From a virus, in IMG/VR virus record IMGVR_UViG_3300037095_000200, positions 1 through 38,471 of that record: a stretch of DNA of 38,471 bases; one strand, 5' to 3'. Positions 7,597-15,061 of this stretch are shown one piece after another. A program made the position numbers and the translations under genes. Below the pieces are notes generated by a model, which saw only the letters and a program-made list of their open reading frames with translations, made no database searches and was not told the DNA's origin. Position 1 is the stretch's first letter. The number at the start of each line of letters is the position of its first letter.

Positions 7597-8567
7597 ATAA
7601 TTTCGAGCGCCGTTATGTCAAGCAGGAACTTCGCGTCAGTGACGATGCCAAGCCGGTCATTAGCGGCTATGCTGCCGTCTTTGACTCACAAAGTGTAGAT
7701 TTAGGCGGCGGTTTCGGTGAGTTCCGCGAGACCGTCGATCCCCATGCCTTTGACAGCGTGATGGCCTCCAATCCCGACGTGCGCGCCCTGTGGAATCACG
7801 ACTCCAACCATCCCCTCGGCCGTACCCGCGCCGGCACGCTGCGCCTCAAGGTCGATGCGCGCGGCCTGTCCTATGAGATCGATCCGCCCGATACCCAGAC
7901 CGCCCGCGACCTGCTGGTCTCTATGCGCCGGGGGGACGTTACCGGCTCCAGTTTTGGCTTCACCGTCAAGCGGGATCAGTGGACCGACGAGGATGGCGGC
8001 GCCGTGAGCCGTAAGATTCTGGAGTTTGACGAGCTCTTCGATGTTTCTCCAGTCACTTTCCCCGCCTATCCAGCTGCCGCCTCTCAAGTGAGTTCTCTGC
8101 TCGGCTCCATGCCCGCCGAGACGCGCGCGCGCATCCTTACCAAGCGCAGCGCCCAGGACAGCGACGGCGGCGACGAAGAAGAGTGTATCTGCGGCTGCTC
8201 GCAGTGCATGGGCGGCGATTGCGGGAGCCGCTCCAACCCTGACTACGACGACGTCAACTGCCGCTGCAGTCCTGGGCGTGCATTAGCCGCTGAAGACGGC
8301 GGCGACAAGGAAGCAGATAGCGATCGCGCCTGGCGCAAGCAGGCTTCCGAACAGGTGAGTACAGCCCTGGGCCGTATCGCCGGCGCCGAGACCGAAACGC
8401 GCTGCCTTGGGCTCGGAGATGTGTGGGATCCAAAGAGTGGTCTTTGCGCCCCGAAGCACAAATGCCCAGAGTGTGATCAACGTCGCGTCTCCGCTCGGTC
8501 AGCCCGCACCTTCTCACGAGAAGAAATTGTGCCCATCTTCGCGGTACCCCCGACAACAGTTCAGTAA
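7593..8567 (+). CDS. prohead protease, HK97/U35 family, with cysteine-rich tail
   Basis: The ATG at 7593 overlaps the portal stop (ATGA) and begins MNNFERRYVKQELRV, typical of the family. The catalytic His is H69 in ALWNHD and the catalytic Ser is S119 or S120 in GSSFGF. The enzyme trims capsid subunits and scaffold during head maturation. The protein is 324 residues. After the protease domain (to about 185) comes a C-terminal extension with a cluster C-x-C-x-C-x2-C-x4-C and C-x-C, then a second cysteine pair near the end (HKCPECDQ). These may bind metal or be removed on maturation. Confidence 0.9.
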   Translation: MNNFERRYVKQELRVSDDAKPVISGYAAVFDSQSVDLGGGFGEFRETVDPHAFDSVMASNPDVRALWNHDSNHPLGRTRAGTLRLKVDARGLSYEIDPPDTQTARDLLVSMRRGDVTGSSFGFTVKRDQWTDEDGGAVSRKILEFDELFDVSPVTFPAYPAAASQVSSLLGSMPAETRARILTKRSAQDSDGGDEEECICGCSQCMGGDCGSRSNPDYDDVNCRCSPGRALAAEDGGDKEADSDRAWRKQASEQVSTALGRIAGAETETRCLGLGDVWDPKSGLCAPKHKCPECDQRRVSARSARTFSREEIVPIFAVPPTTVQ

Positions 8568-8639
8568 CACAAATTTGGCAGCCTGGGCGCGCGGTTGATC
8601 CGCTGCATTCAATTGCAAGCGTTTAGGTTGCGGCTGGAA

Positions 8640-8661
8640 GCTATCGCCGCGAAGCGATGGC
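8640..8661 (+). promoter_or_regulatory. hairpin in the capsid gene leader
   Basis: GCTATCGC (8640-8647) pairs with GCGATGGC (8654-8661), with one G-U pair and a six-base loop. It lies 28 bases before the capsid ATG at 8690. It could shape translation or protect the leader of this highly expressed message. Confidence 0.35.
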
Positions 8662-8689
8662 GGACCAGACATCCACACGAGGTTTTATC

Positions 8690-9970
8690 ATGTCCAAGCT
8701 CATCGAATTGCGCCAAAAGCGCGTTCAGCTCATCGCTGAAGCGCAGCGCGTCGTGCTGCAGGATGCAGTCACACAAGAGGATCGCGACAAGTTCGACCGC
8801 ATGATGGCCGACGTCGCTGTCCAAGAGGGCGATATCAAGCGTATGGAGCTGGTTGAAAAGCTCGACGCCGATTCTCGCTCGACCCAGCGCCCACCGCGCC
8901 CCAACCCCGACGGCTCTGCCGCAGAGAGCGACCCGGTTCAGTTGCTCGCCCAGCGCAAAGCCTTCGAGAAGTACATCCGCCGCGGCTACTCTCATCTCAA
9001 CGAAGAAGAGCGCAGCCTGTTGGAGCACCGCGATGTGACCATCGCCGGCGGCCTCCCGAACCCTCCCGGCACCGGGCCTTCTGGCGCCACCATGATCCCG
9101 CAGCAGTTCCTCACCACCATGATCGACGCCCAGAAGTACATCGGCAACACGGTGAGCATTGTTGGGAAAAAGGTGACCAACAACAACGGCGCGCCCATCA
9201 AGGTGGCGCTCTCCAACGACACCGGCAACACCCTGACCACGCTCACCGCCGAGGCCTCGGTTGTAGCGGAGCAGGATCCCAGCTTCTCCGGCTTCATTAT
9301 GCAGACCGATACCGTGGCCACTTTGGTCAAGGTTTCGCGTCAGGAGCTCGACGACAGCTACTTCAACCTCGATGCCTGGCTGCGCGATAAGTTCGCGCTC
9401 CGGTACTACCGTGGTCTGGAATATCTGATCACCAACGGCAACAACTCCAACGTCGTCGGCCTGCTCCAGACCATCGCTGGCGGAATCTCTACCACGCAGG
9501 GGCCGACACTCGGCGCCACCGCGGCCAGCTCCAACGGCCCGGTGTATAGCGACTTTGTCGATCTCTACGCCGCCCTCGACCCTGCTTACCTTCCGAACGC
9601 GAGCTGGGTTCTGAGTTCGATCAGCCGCGCCGCCATCATGGGCCAGAAGGATCTTTACGGCCGTCCACTCTTCATCCCCAACCCCAACTCCGGCACGCTG
9701 GACATGATCCTGGGCCGGCCGCTGGTGCTCAACCAGGCGATGCCCAACGCCTTTGCAGCCAGCCCCTACAACGCAGTCAACGGAGTTCTCTTTGGCGACT
9801 TCGCTCAGGGATACCTGCTACGCACGGACGGCGACATGTCCATCCTGCGACTCGACGAGCGGTTCGCTGACACCCTTGAAGTGGGTTTCATCGGCTATGC
9901 CCGTCTGGGCTCGGCCTTCACCGACGCCGGCACGCATCCCATCCTCAAGCTGGCCACTCCGGCCAACTAA
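8690..9970 (+). CDS. major capsid protein, HK97 fold
   Basis: The protein is 426 residues from the ATG at 8690, which has GAGG seven bases upstream; an in-frame upstream start at 8657 lacks this. The first ~105 residues are charged and coiled-coil-like (KLIELRQKRVQLIAEAQRVV...), as expected for a delta/scaffold domain cleaved by the upstream protease. The rest matches the Phage_capsid family: IPQQFLTTMIDAQKY, a long E-loop region with Asn/Thr-rich strands, LVKVSRQELDDS, and the C-terminal FGDFAQGYLLR...RYGSAF-like segment. Expected cleavage is near residues 105-120, but no site can be fixed by eye. Confidence 0.93.
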   Translation: MSKLIELRQKRVQLIAEAQRVVLQDAVTQEDRDKFDRMMADVAVQEGDIKRMELVEKLDADSRSTQRPPRPNPDGSAAESDPVQLLAQRKAFEKYIRRGYSHLNEEERSLLEHRDVTIAGGLPNPPGTGPSGATMIPQQFLTTMIDAQKYIGNTVSIVGKKVTNNNGAPIKVALSNDTGNTLTTLTAEASVVAEQDPSFSGFIMQTDTVATLVKVSRQELDDSYFNLDAWLRDKFALRYYRGLEYLITNGNNSNVVGLLQTIAGGISTTQGPTLGATAASSNGPVYSDFVDLYAALDPAYLPNASWVLSSISRAAIMGQKDLYGRPLFIPNPNSGTLDMILGRPLVLNQAMPNAFAASPYNAVNGVLFGDFAQGYLLRTDGDMSILRLDERFADTLEVGFIGYARLGSAFTDAGTHPILKLATPAN

Positions 9971-9973
9971 CAA

Positions 9974-10008
9974 CAACTATCAGCTCTCAATTTTCAGCTC
10001 TTAGCTTT
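9974..10008 (+). repeat. degenerate heptad array after the capsid gene
   Basis: Five 7-base units read CAACTAT, CAGCTCT, CAATTTT, CAGCTCT and TAGCTTT. The array lies directly between the capsid stop and a large inverted repeat. Confidence 0.6.
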
Positions 10009-10050
10009 GCTGCCGTGTCAACTATCAACCAATGGTTGACACGGCAGCAA
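10007..10050 (+). terminator. perfect 16-bp inverted repeat after the major capsid gene
   Basis: TTGCTGCCGTGTCAAC (10007-10022) and GTTGACACGGCAGCAA (10035-10050) are exact complements around a 12-base loop. A T-rich stretch (CTTTTTC) follows about ten bases later. This is either a terminator/attenuator that sets the excess of capsid message over connector messages, or a 3' stability element. There is no immediate T tract, so termination is uncertain. Confidence 0.5.
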
Positions 10051-10080
10051 CTCACTTCTCACTTTTTCACTGAGGTTCCC

Positions 10081-10320
10081 ATGAAACTGCAAATTCTCAA
10101 ATCCTTTCGTGTTGCAAATTCGCCGCGGCCGTTTGTCGCCGGCGAACTGGTCGATGTTCCTGAAACCACCGCGAAGCAGTGGATTGCCGATGGCAGCGCG
10201 ATCGAGTTTGCCGGCGGCAACGCCAAAGCCGCGGAAGAGGCCTTTCACCTCGCTTCCAAGCCAGCGGCAGCCGGCAGCGGCCGACAGCGCAATCGCGAGA
10301 AGGCAGTTACCACTTCCTGA
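10081..10320 (+). CDS. small head protein, 79 residues
   Basis: It begins MKLQILKSFRVANSPRPFVAGELVDVPE. The pattern of a hydrophobic strand, RPF-x-AGELVDVPE and AKQWI is typical of short proteins encoded between capsid and connector genes in many siphoviruses, where they may be head-stabilising or neck accessory proteins. GAGG precedes the ATG at 10081; an upstream in-frame start would place the protein inside the inverted repeat and is unlikely. The C-terminal third is low-complexity Ala/Gly/Arg. Function is not established. Confidence 0.7.
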   Translation: MKLQILKSFRVANSPRPFVAGELVDVPETTAKQWIADGSAIEFAGGNAKAAEEAFHLASKPAAAGSGRQRNREKAVTTS

Positions 10321-10346
10321 GCCGTCATGTTTTTGCCTTTGTTTTT

Positions 10347-10381
10347 AACTGACAACTGATCACTGACAGCTGATTACTGTT
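10347..10381 (+). repeat. heptad array upstream of the first connector gene
   Basis: Five units read AACTGAC, AACTGAT, CACTGAC, AGCTGAT and TACTGTT. The array runs directly into the hairpin at 10380-10394. Confidence 0.75.
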
Positions 10382-10394
10382 TCGCGGAGCGAAA
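10380..10394 (+). promoter_or_regulatory. hairpin carrying the Shine-Dalgarno of the connector gene
   Basis: TTTCGC (10380-10385) and GCGAAA (10389-10394) form a perfect stem with loop GGA. The SD (GCGGAG) lies in the loop and stem two bases before the ATG at 10397. Folding would hide the ribosome binding site. The same design recurs at 20345, 22461 and 29545. Confidence 0.65.
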
Positions 10395-10396
10395 CC

Positions 10397-11098
10397 ATGC
10401 CTCTTAATCTGCAACTCATCACGGAGCCTGTGGCCGAGCCGATCACGCTCTATCAGGCCAAGCTGCAATGCGGCTTTGGACCGATGCAAGACACCGATCG
10501 GGCTGCGGAGGAGATCCTTGGCGCGCAACTCCGGCCCTTCATCGTCGCCGCGCGGGCCACGGCAGAGAGTTACATGAACCGGGCCATCTATAACCAGACC
10601 TGGATCAGAACCCTTGATCACTTCCCGCTCTGGTGGGCCGCCAACGGCACTGTCAATCCCAGCTACCGCAAGGATTGGCCCTACTATTCCGATTTCTGGA
10701 ATCGCATCACCATTGACGTTCCCTGGCCGAAGACCAATAGCGTGAAATCGATCACCTACGTCGACCAGAGCAACACGGTGCAAACTCTCGATCCTTCGCA
10801 GTACGACGTCGATCTCACTTCAGAGCCAGCGCGCATTGTGCCCGCGGATGGAACTTACTGGCCCTCTGAGATGACCTACAAACCCGGCTCTGTGGTTGTC
10901 ACCTTCGTTGCCGGCAGCTACGGCGACGGGGTTACGGTGGATACCTGCCCAGAGACCATCAAGGCTGCCATCAAACTCATCCTGGCGCGGCTCTATCAGC
11001 TCGCCAGCCCCGAGCCGCTAGAGCTGGAGCTGATTCCCAAAGCAGCCGTGGCTCTGCTCGACTTCTACGCTATTCACGTTTTCAGCTACCGGCCATGA
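10397..11098 (+). CDS. head-tail connector, phiE125 gp8 / HK97 gp6-like
   Basis: The 233-residue protein opens with LQLITEPVAEPITLYQAKLQ, the usual start of gp6/gp8-type connectors (P-x-T-L-x-E-A-K). Aromatic beta-rich regions and the C-terminal helices (TIKAAIKLILARLYQL) follow. These proteins form the ring that docks under the portal. It is preceded by a heptad array and a hairpin-borne SD. A second connector-like gene follows at 11502, so two related neck proteins flank two tiny genes. The stop overlaps the next ATG. Confidence 0.8.
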   Translation: MPLNLQLITEPVAEPITLYQAKLQCGFGPMQDTDRAAEEILGAQLRPFIVAARATAESYMNRAIYNQTWIRTLDHFPLWWAANGTVNPSYRKDWPYYSDFWNRITIDVPWPKTNSVKSITYVDQSNTVQTLDPSQYDVDLTSEPARIVPADGTYWPSEMTYKPGSVVVTFVAGSYGDGVTVDTCPETIKAAIKLILARLYQLASPEPLELELIPKAAVALLDFYAIHVFSYRP

Positions 11099-11244
11099 GA
11101 GAAACTTTGATCCTAGCCAACATCGCCGTCGGCTGGCGCTTTGCTTACCGTCCACCGCAGGTGATTTATGTTCACAATGCGCGATCAGTCAATGAGGCAG
11201 CCGCATTTTGGGTAGCCCTGGTCGGCCGCCACGCCGCCAATTGA
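11095..11244 (+). CDS. 49-residue hypothetical protein
   Basis: The ATG at 11095 overlaps the connector stop (ATGA). The product reads MRETLILANIAVGWRFAYRP and continues with an Ala-rich stretch. It is coupled to the connector but has no recognised family. It may be a small accessory protein or merely a tolerated frame. Confidence 0.4.
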   Translation: MRETLILANIAVGWRFAYRPPQVIYVHNARSVNEAAAFWVALVGRHAAN

Positions 11245-11256
11245 AATGGAGTTCCC

Positions 11257-11463
11257 ATGAGAAATTGTTGGATTGTAATGCAATATCAGCGTTCGCTCAA
11301 CACTGGAGAGTTTGCTTATCACTTTCAGGGCATATTTAGTTCCGCTGAAAAGGCTGAAGCGGAGTGTAAAACCAATCAGTATTACATCATTCCCGCGACG
11401 ATAGATGAGACGCTTCCGCATGAATCTTTCGTCTGTGACGAGCATTACTTCCCATTGAAGTAG
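11257..11463 (+). CDS. 68-residue hypothetical protein (moron-like)
   Basis: The protein begins MRNCWIVMQYQRSLNTGEFA and contains a short helix (SSAEKAEAECK) between two strand-like parts. Base composition is visibly more AT-rich than that of the flanking connector genes. It sits between two connector genes that are usually adjacent or close in related phages. That suggests a later insertion. No family is recognised. GGAG lies six bases upstream of the start. Confidence 0.6.
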   Translation: MRNCWIVMQYQRSLNTGEFAYHFQGIFSSAEKAEAECKTNQYYIIPATIDETLPHESFVCDEHYFPLK

Positions 11464-11468
11464 CTTCC

Positions 11469-11496
11469 CCTGATCCCTAACCCCTAACCCCTGGAG
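11469..11496 (+). repeat. heptad array upstream of the second connector gene
   Basis: Units read CCTGATC, CCTAACC, CCTAACC and CCTGGAG; the last supplies the SD (GGAG). It is followed at once by the perfect palindrome GATGCCATGGCATC (11496-11509), which contains the ATG at 11502. Confidence 0.75.
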
Positions 11497-11501
11497 ATGC
11501 C

Positions 11502-12206
11502 ATGGCATCGACTGATCTGACCACGCTGGCCACCGCAAAGCTCTGGCTACCCATCACGTCGACCAATACCAATGACGACGCGACCATTTCGCGGCTGATC
11601 ACCGCCTGCAGCCAGGACTTCATGCGCGCCACCAAGCGCCCGGATCTGCTTCAGGCGGATTACTCTGAGGTGCGTCGGGGCGACGGTTCCACCCGCTTTT
11701 CTCTCTATCACTGGCCGATTGTTTCCGTCGCATCGCTGGATATCGCCCCGTCTCCCTATCTGGTTGAGCCCAGCGCTGACAAGATCGCGCCCGGCTGGTA
11801 TATCGACTCGGACATCGACCCGGAGCGCATCTTCAACCTCTGGCTGGCGGGGGGTCTCAAATTTACAGACAATCAGCCGGTCCAGATTAGCTACACCGCC
11901 GGCTACTTGCCGCCCACCTCACCTTATCCGGCCACCGACGGCCAGCTTCTTCTGCCTGAGGACATTGAGCAGGCCATCATCGACTGGATGGCCTACCGCT
12001 ACAACGAGCGCCCCAATATGGGCGCCACGCAGCGCCGTTCCACTGAGGGCGAGAGCGTGCAAGAGCCGCTCGTCGACGCGCCGCCCAACGTACTCTCGGT
12101 TATCAAACGTTACTGCCGCACGCTGCCTTCGCTCGATCGCCGCCAGGATGAGCGCGACCTGCGCATGAGAACCAACTATCAATTCACGGCCGTCAACCGG
12201 CACTAG
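11502..12206 (+). CDS. head-tail connector-like protein
   Basis: The 234-residue protein starts MASTDLTTLATAKLWLPI and contains DDATISRLITACSQDFMRAT, the helical pattern of the gp6/Phage_connect family (D-x-x-I-x-x-L-I-x-x-A-S). A beta-rich middle follows, then VQISYTAGY and PEDIEQAIIDWMAYRYNERP, both common in this family. It is likely a second neck-ring or stopper protein. The start is fixed by the overlapping heptad/SD and the palindrome at the ATG. It ends 119 bases before the glycosyltransferase gene, and that gap holds a structured element. Confidence 0.75.
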   Translation: MASTDLTTLATAKLWLPITSTNTNDDATISRLITACSQDFMRATKRPDLLQADYSEVRRGDGSTRFSLYHWPIVSVASLDIAPSPYLVEPSADKIAPGWYIDSDIDPERIFNLWLAGGLKFTDNQPVQISYTAGYLPPTSPYPATDGQLLLPEDIEQAIIDWMAYRYNERPNMGATQRRSTEGESVQEPLVDAPPNVLSVIKRYCRTLPSLDRRQDERDLRMRTNYQFTAVNRH

Positions 12207-12219
12207 AAAGATTCAAAGT

Positions 12220-12294
12220 TTGAGGCGGTGCATGGCGCCGGAGGAGATCTCCGGATCCCGTTAATCCATCACGGCCTGCAACACGCCGCCTCAA
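12220..12294 (+). ncRNA. structured leader or small RNA before the glycosyltransferase gene
   Basis: TTGAGGCGG (12220-12228) and CCGCCTCAA (12286-12294) close a ~75-base element. Inside, CCGGAG (12239-12244) pairs with CTCCGG (12250-12255). Further pairing possibilities (TGCA/TGCA, GCCG/CGGC) lie between them. It ends about 30 bases before the ATG of the next gene and has no T tract. It may be a cis-regulatory leader or an independent small RNA; I do not recognise a known class. Confidence 0.45.
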
Positions 12295-12325
12295 TTCAAA
12301 TTTGTCAATCTCGGAGATTTTAAGA

Positions 12326-13807
12326 ATGCACTCGATCGCTATCATCGTCCTCAATTACAACACTCCCGATCTGACGCGCAAGCTGGCCCACTGGCTGCGC
12401 ACTGAGCTTGAATATCCCGAGAAAGCTGTTTTCGTCGTCGATAACGGCTCGGTTCCGGAGTACGAGGGTGCGGAGCTGCAACTGCCGCTGAACCTCGGCT
12501 TTACCAAGGGTATGCATGAGGGCTATCAGTTTGCACGCAAATGCGGCAGCTTTGACGCTTTCTGGTTTCTGAACTCTGACATGATCTTTTCGGCGGAGGG
12601 CCGCGATTCGCTCAAAAAGCTGGCCGAGACGCTCTTCTCTGACGAGAGCTTTGCGCAGATCTCGCCGGTGTATAACTCTGACCATCCGCACATGCGTCAG
12701 GCCGCGAGCGCGGCCCAGGTGGTGCCATGGCTGGAGCCAACCTGCACCCTGATCAAGGCTTCGACCATCGAGAAAGTAGGCTTCTGGGATCTCGATTTCA
12801 CCCTCGGCTGGGGCGTGGACTATGACTACGGCTACCGCATTCGCCAGGCAGGGCTGCATTCGGTCCTCACTAATCGCGTCGAGTTGCATCATCTCAGCAA
12901 GGCCTCGCAGACCGATCGCAACGCCTACGGCCGCAACGCACAGTTGGAAATGGATACAGTGATGGCCCGCAAGTACGGCCGCGATTGGATTCGCATCACC
13001 AAAGTCAATCCCAGCCTGATCGTCAGTCCTAACGCGCTAGCCATCTGCGCCATCTTCCGCAATGAGGCTCTCTACCTGCGTGAGTGGGTTGAGTTTCACT
13101 TGATGATGGGGGTAACACGCTTCTTTCTCTATCAAAACCGCTCCACCGACAATTACAAGGCGGTGCTTCGGCCCTATATCGAGCGCGGCCTGGTGGAGCT
13201 CATTGAATGGCCCATGGCCGGCCCAACGCAGATGGCCGCTTACACTGACTGCCTCAGGAAGCACCAAGGGGAGCATCTATGGCTCGCCTTCATTGATATC
13301 GATGAATTTCTTTTCTCGCCGCAGTATTCCACCCTGCCGCCGGCGATGGAGCGTCTCAAGCCGGAGTGGGGCGCGGTGGGAGTCAACTGGGTCTATTTCG
13401 GCGCTTCCGGCCGCGAGGAGTACTCGTCCGAACCGGTGCTTGAACGCTTCACCTGGCGGCTGCCGAATACCAATGACAACGGCCGTCACATCAAGTCGAT
13501 CCTTCGCATGGATAAGCAATGCGTGAGCGGCCAGAATGCGCACTTCTTCAATGTGCAGGGTGGCACCTTCGGCGAGGAGGGCGAGAAGATCACCTCCGCG
13601 CGCACGGTGATCCATCACAGCTCGCTGCTGCGCATCAACCACTACGGCACCAAGAGTCGCCAGGAGTATTACAAGCGCATCGCGCTGGGCCGCGTGGATG
13701 GCCTGGGCGTGGTGTCCAGAACCATGTTTGAAGATCGCCAGGCGCGCGACATCGACGATCGCACCATTCAGCAGTTTCTTCCCGCGCTGAAGGTAAGGCT
13801 CTCATGA
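12326..13807 (+). CDS. two-domain glycosyltransferase (GT2 plus GT92-like)
   Basis: From the ATG at 12326 (SD GGAG ten bases upstream) the protein is 493 residues. Residues 1-~225 form a GT-A family 2 domain: SIAIIVLNYNTPDLTRKL, VVDNGS and the metal-binding region FLNSDM at 81-86. From about residue 236 a second GT domain of the GT92/DUF23 kind begins: AICAIFRNEALYLREWVEFH, GVTRFFLYQN and FIDIDEF with its DxD motif. Such proteins transfer sugars to acceptors. Here it may glycosylate virion proteins or the host surface. It lies between connector and neck genes, where no glycosyltransferase is normally required, and its stop overlaps the next gene start. Confidence 0.85.
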   Translation: MHSIAIIVLNYNTPDLTRKLAHWLRTELEYPEKAVFVVDNGSVPEYEGAELQLPLNLGFTKGMHEGYQFARKCGSFDAFWFLNSDMIFSAEGRDSLKKLAETLFSDESFAQISPVYNSDHPHMRQAASAAQVVPWLEPTCTLIKASTIEKVGFWDLDFTLGWGVDYDYGYRIRQAGLHSVLTNRVELHHLSKASQTDRNAYGRNAQLEMDTVMARKYGRDWIRITKVNPSLIVSPNALAICAIFRNEALYLREWVEFHLMMGVTRFFLYQNRSTDNYKAVLRPYIERGLVELIEWPMAGPTQMAAYTDCLRKHQGEHLWLAFIDIDEFLFSPQYSTLPPAMERLKPEWGAVGVNWVYFGASGREEYSSEPVLERFTWRLPNTNDNGRHIKSILRMDKQCVSGQNAHFFNVQGGTFGEEGEKITSARTVIHHSSLLRINHYGTKSRQEYYKRIALGRVDGLGVVSRTMFEDRQARDIDDRTIQQFLPALKVRLS

Positions 13808-14376
13808 TCTCGCTTTTTGTCGAGCAGGCCAGCGTCGATGAGACTGTCGATCATCTGCAGATGGTGCGCGAACGCATCTTTGCCAACATCCGCGAGGTCA
13901 TGGAAGCCGGCGCGCCAGAGTTGGCGCAGATGACTGTTGAGGCGGCTGCCGAGGAAGGAATTGAAGAACGCACCGGCAAGTACTTTGCCTCCATCCTGGC
14001 TTCGGCGATGGCTTATGACAACGATGTGGAGATCGGCGCTCAAGTAACGACTGACAGCTCGATGGGCCAGAAGGGCAAACATATTGGCATCTGGCTCATG
14101 GCCGGCTTCCATGAAAAAGCGATGAAGTTGTCAGATACCGGCCAGCGCAGAAAATACAACAAATATTCGAAAGCCGGAGAGAGTTTCGCCGATTCCTATC
14201 TGCACCGCGCTTTCGGCTTTCAGGCGGATGGAACTCTGGTCTGGGCTGCGGGCCATGCGGCCTTCAGCGTTCGCTCCCGGCCCTTTGCGCGGGAGGCGCA
14301 GGAGCGGTGGTATCCGCCACTGGTGGAAAAGATGCAAGAGGCCATCGCCGCGGCGGCGGCAGGGGGTAACGTATGA
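13804..14376 (+). CDS. neck/tail-completion protein, HK97 gp10-like
   Basis: The 190-residue protein is predicted helical at both ends, with a beta-rich centre (YDNDVEIGAQVTTDS... GIWLMAGFHEKAM) and a C-terminal helix (ERWYPPLVEKMQEAIAAA). This pattern, its size and its position before the tail terminator-like gene fit the HK97 gp10/tail-completion family. The sequence signature is weak, so the call relies partly on gene order. The ATG overlaps the glycosyltransferase stop. Confidence 0.6.
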   Translation: MISLFVEQASVDETVDHLQMVRERIFANIREVMEAGAPELAQMTVEAAAEEGIEERTGKYFASILASAMAYDNDVEIGAQVTTDSSMGQKGKHIGIWLMAGFHEKAMKLSDTGQRRKYNKYSKAGESFADSYLHRAFGFQADGTLVWAAGHAAFSVRSRPFAREAQERWYPPLVEKMQEAIAAAAAGGNV

Positions 14377-14954
14377 GCCTTTTAACACTCGATTCCAATG
14401 GCCAGCCAATTGCCGCCGCCGAAGTTCCCCGGCCTACCTTTGCGGGCGGTGTTTCCATCGTTCCACGGTCCGGGATGTTCTCGCAGTTTGCCGCTATCGA
14501 TCGTGAGGCAATCTGGACAGCGCTCTTTGCCTGGTTTCAGGCGAGTCTTGGTGGAACTTTTACCAGTATGGGCCGCAGGCATGTAGCGCCCCCCAAGCTC
14601 AAGATGGCCGACCAGCCGGCGCTCTTCCTTGTCTCGCTGCGAGAGACGCAGATCCCGCAGAAGCCGCCCGGCGCGCCGCCCAAGCTGATTCTGCACGGCC
14701 TGGTGATTGTCTATGCCTTCAACGAAGCGCCTGTCGAGGATATCGGCCAGGAAAAACTGCTTGGCGAAACAATCTTAAACGGACTCTTGCTGGCCATTGA
14801 CTCTGTCTTTGTGCCTGACGATCCAAACACCGGCAAGTTCACCCTCGGCGGCCTGGTCACCCACTGCTGGATCGAGGGCAACACAGAGGTTGACCCTGGC
14901 ATCTTCGGCAACCAACTCGGCGCCATGATTCCGGTGCATATTCTTATCGACTAA
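14373..14954 (+). CDS. tail terminator-like protein
   Basis: The 193-residue protein contains REAIWTALFAWFQASLG near the N-terminus. A conserved-looking core (MADQPALFLVSLRETQIPQ and ILHGLVIVYAF) follows, ending in a short strand (GAMIPVHILID). Tail terminators of the gpU/HK97 gp11 type sit exactly here, before the major tail protein, and cap the tail tube. No decisive motif was seen. The ATG overlaps the preceding stop region. Confidence 0.6.
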   Translation: MSLLTLDSNGQPIAAAEVPRPTFAGGVSIVPRSGMFSQFAAIDREAIWTALFAWFQASLGGTFTSMGRRHVAPPKLKMADQPALFLVSLRETQIPQKPPGAPPKLILHGLVIVYAFNEAPVEDIGQEKLLGETILNGLLLAIDSVFVPDDPNTGKFTLGGLVTHCWIEGNTEVDPGIFGNQLGAMIPVHILID

Positions 14955-14973
14955 CCGCAGGGCTCGGGTTTTT

Positions 14974-15008
14974 CTAACCCCTAACCCCTAACCCCTAACC
15001 CCTGAAAG
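14974..15008 (+). repeat. heptad array before the major tail gene
   Basis: Four exact CTAACCC units are followed by CTGAAAG. The array merges into a perfect hairpin at 15004-15024. Confidence 0.85.
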
Positions 15009-15024
15009 CGGCTGCGCCGCTTTC
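15004..15024 (+). promoter_or_regulatory. perfect hairpin in the major tail gene leader
   Basis: GAAAGCGGC (15004-15012) and GCCGCTTTC (15016-15024) form a nine-pair stem with loop TGC. It follows the heptad array, but lies 37 bases upstream of the ATG, so it does not cover the SD. It may be a terminator or a transcript-stability element. Confidence 0.5.
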
Positions 15025-15061
15025 CTAACTTGTGCGCTCAATCAGCGCCGAAGGAGCTACC

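Noticed and set aside
14974-15001. Telomere-like or CRISPR repeat (CTAACCC)n
   Set aside because: Arrays have 4-5 degenerate units without spacers and occur at many gene gaps, so they are spacer repeats and neither telomere nor CRISPR.
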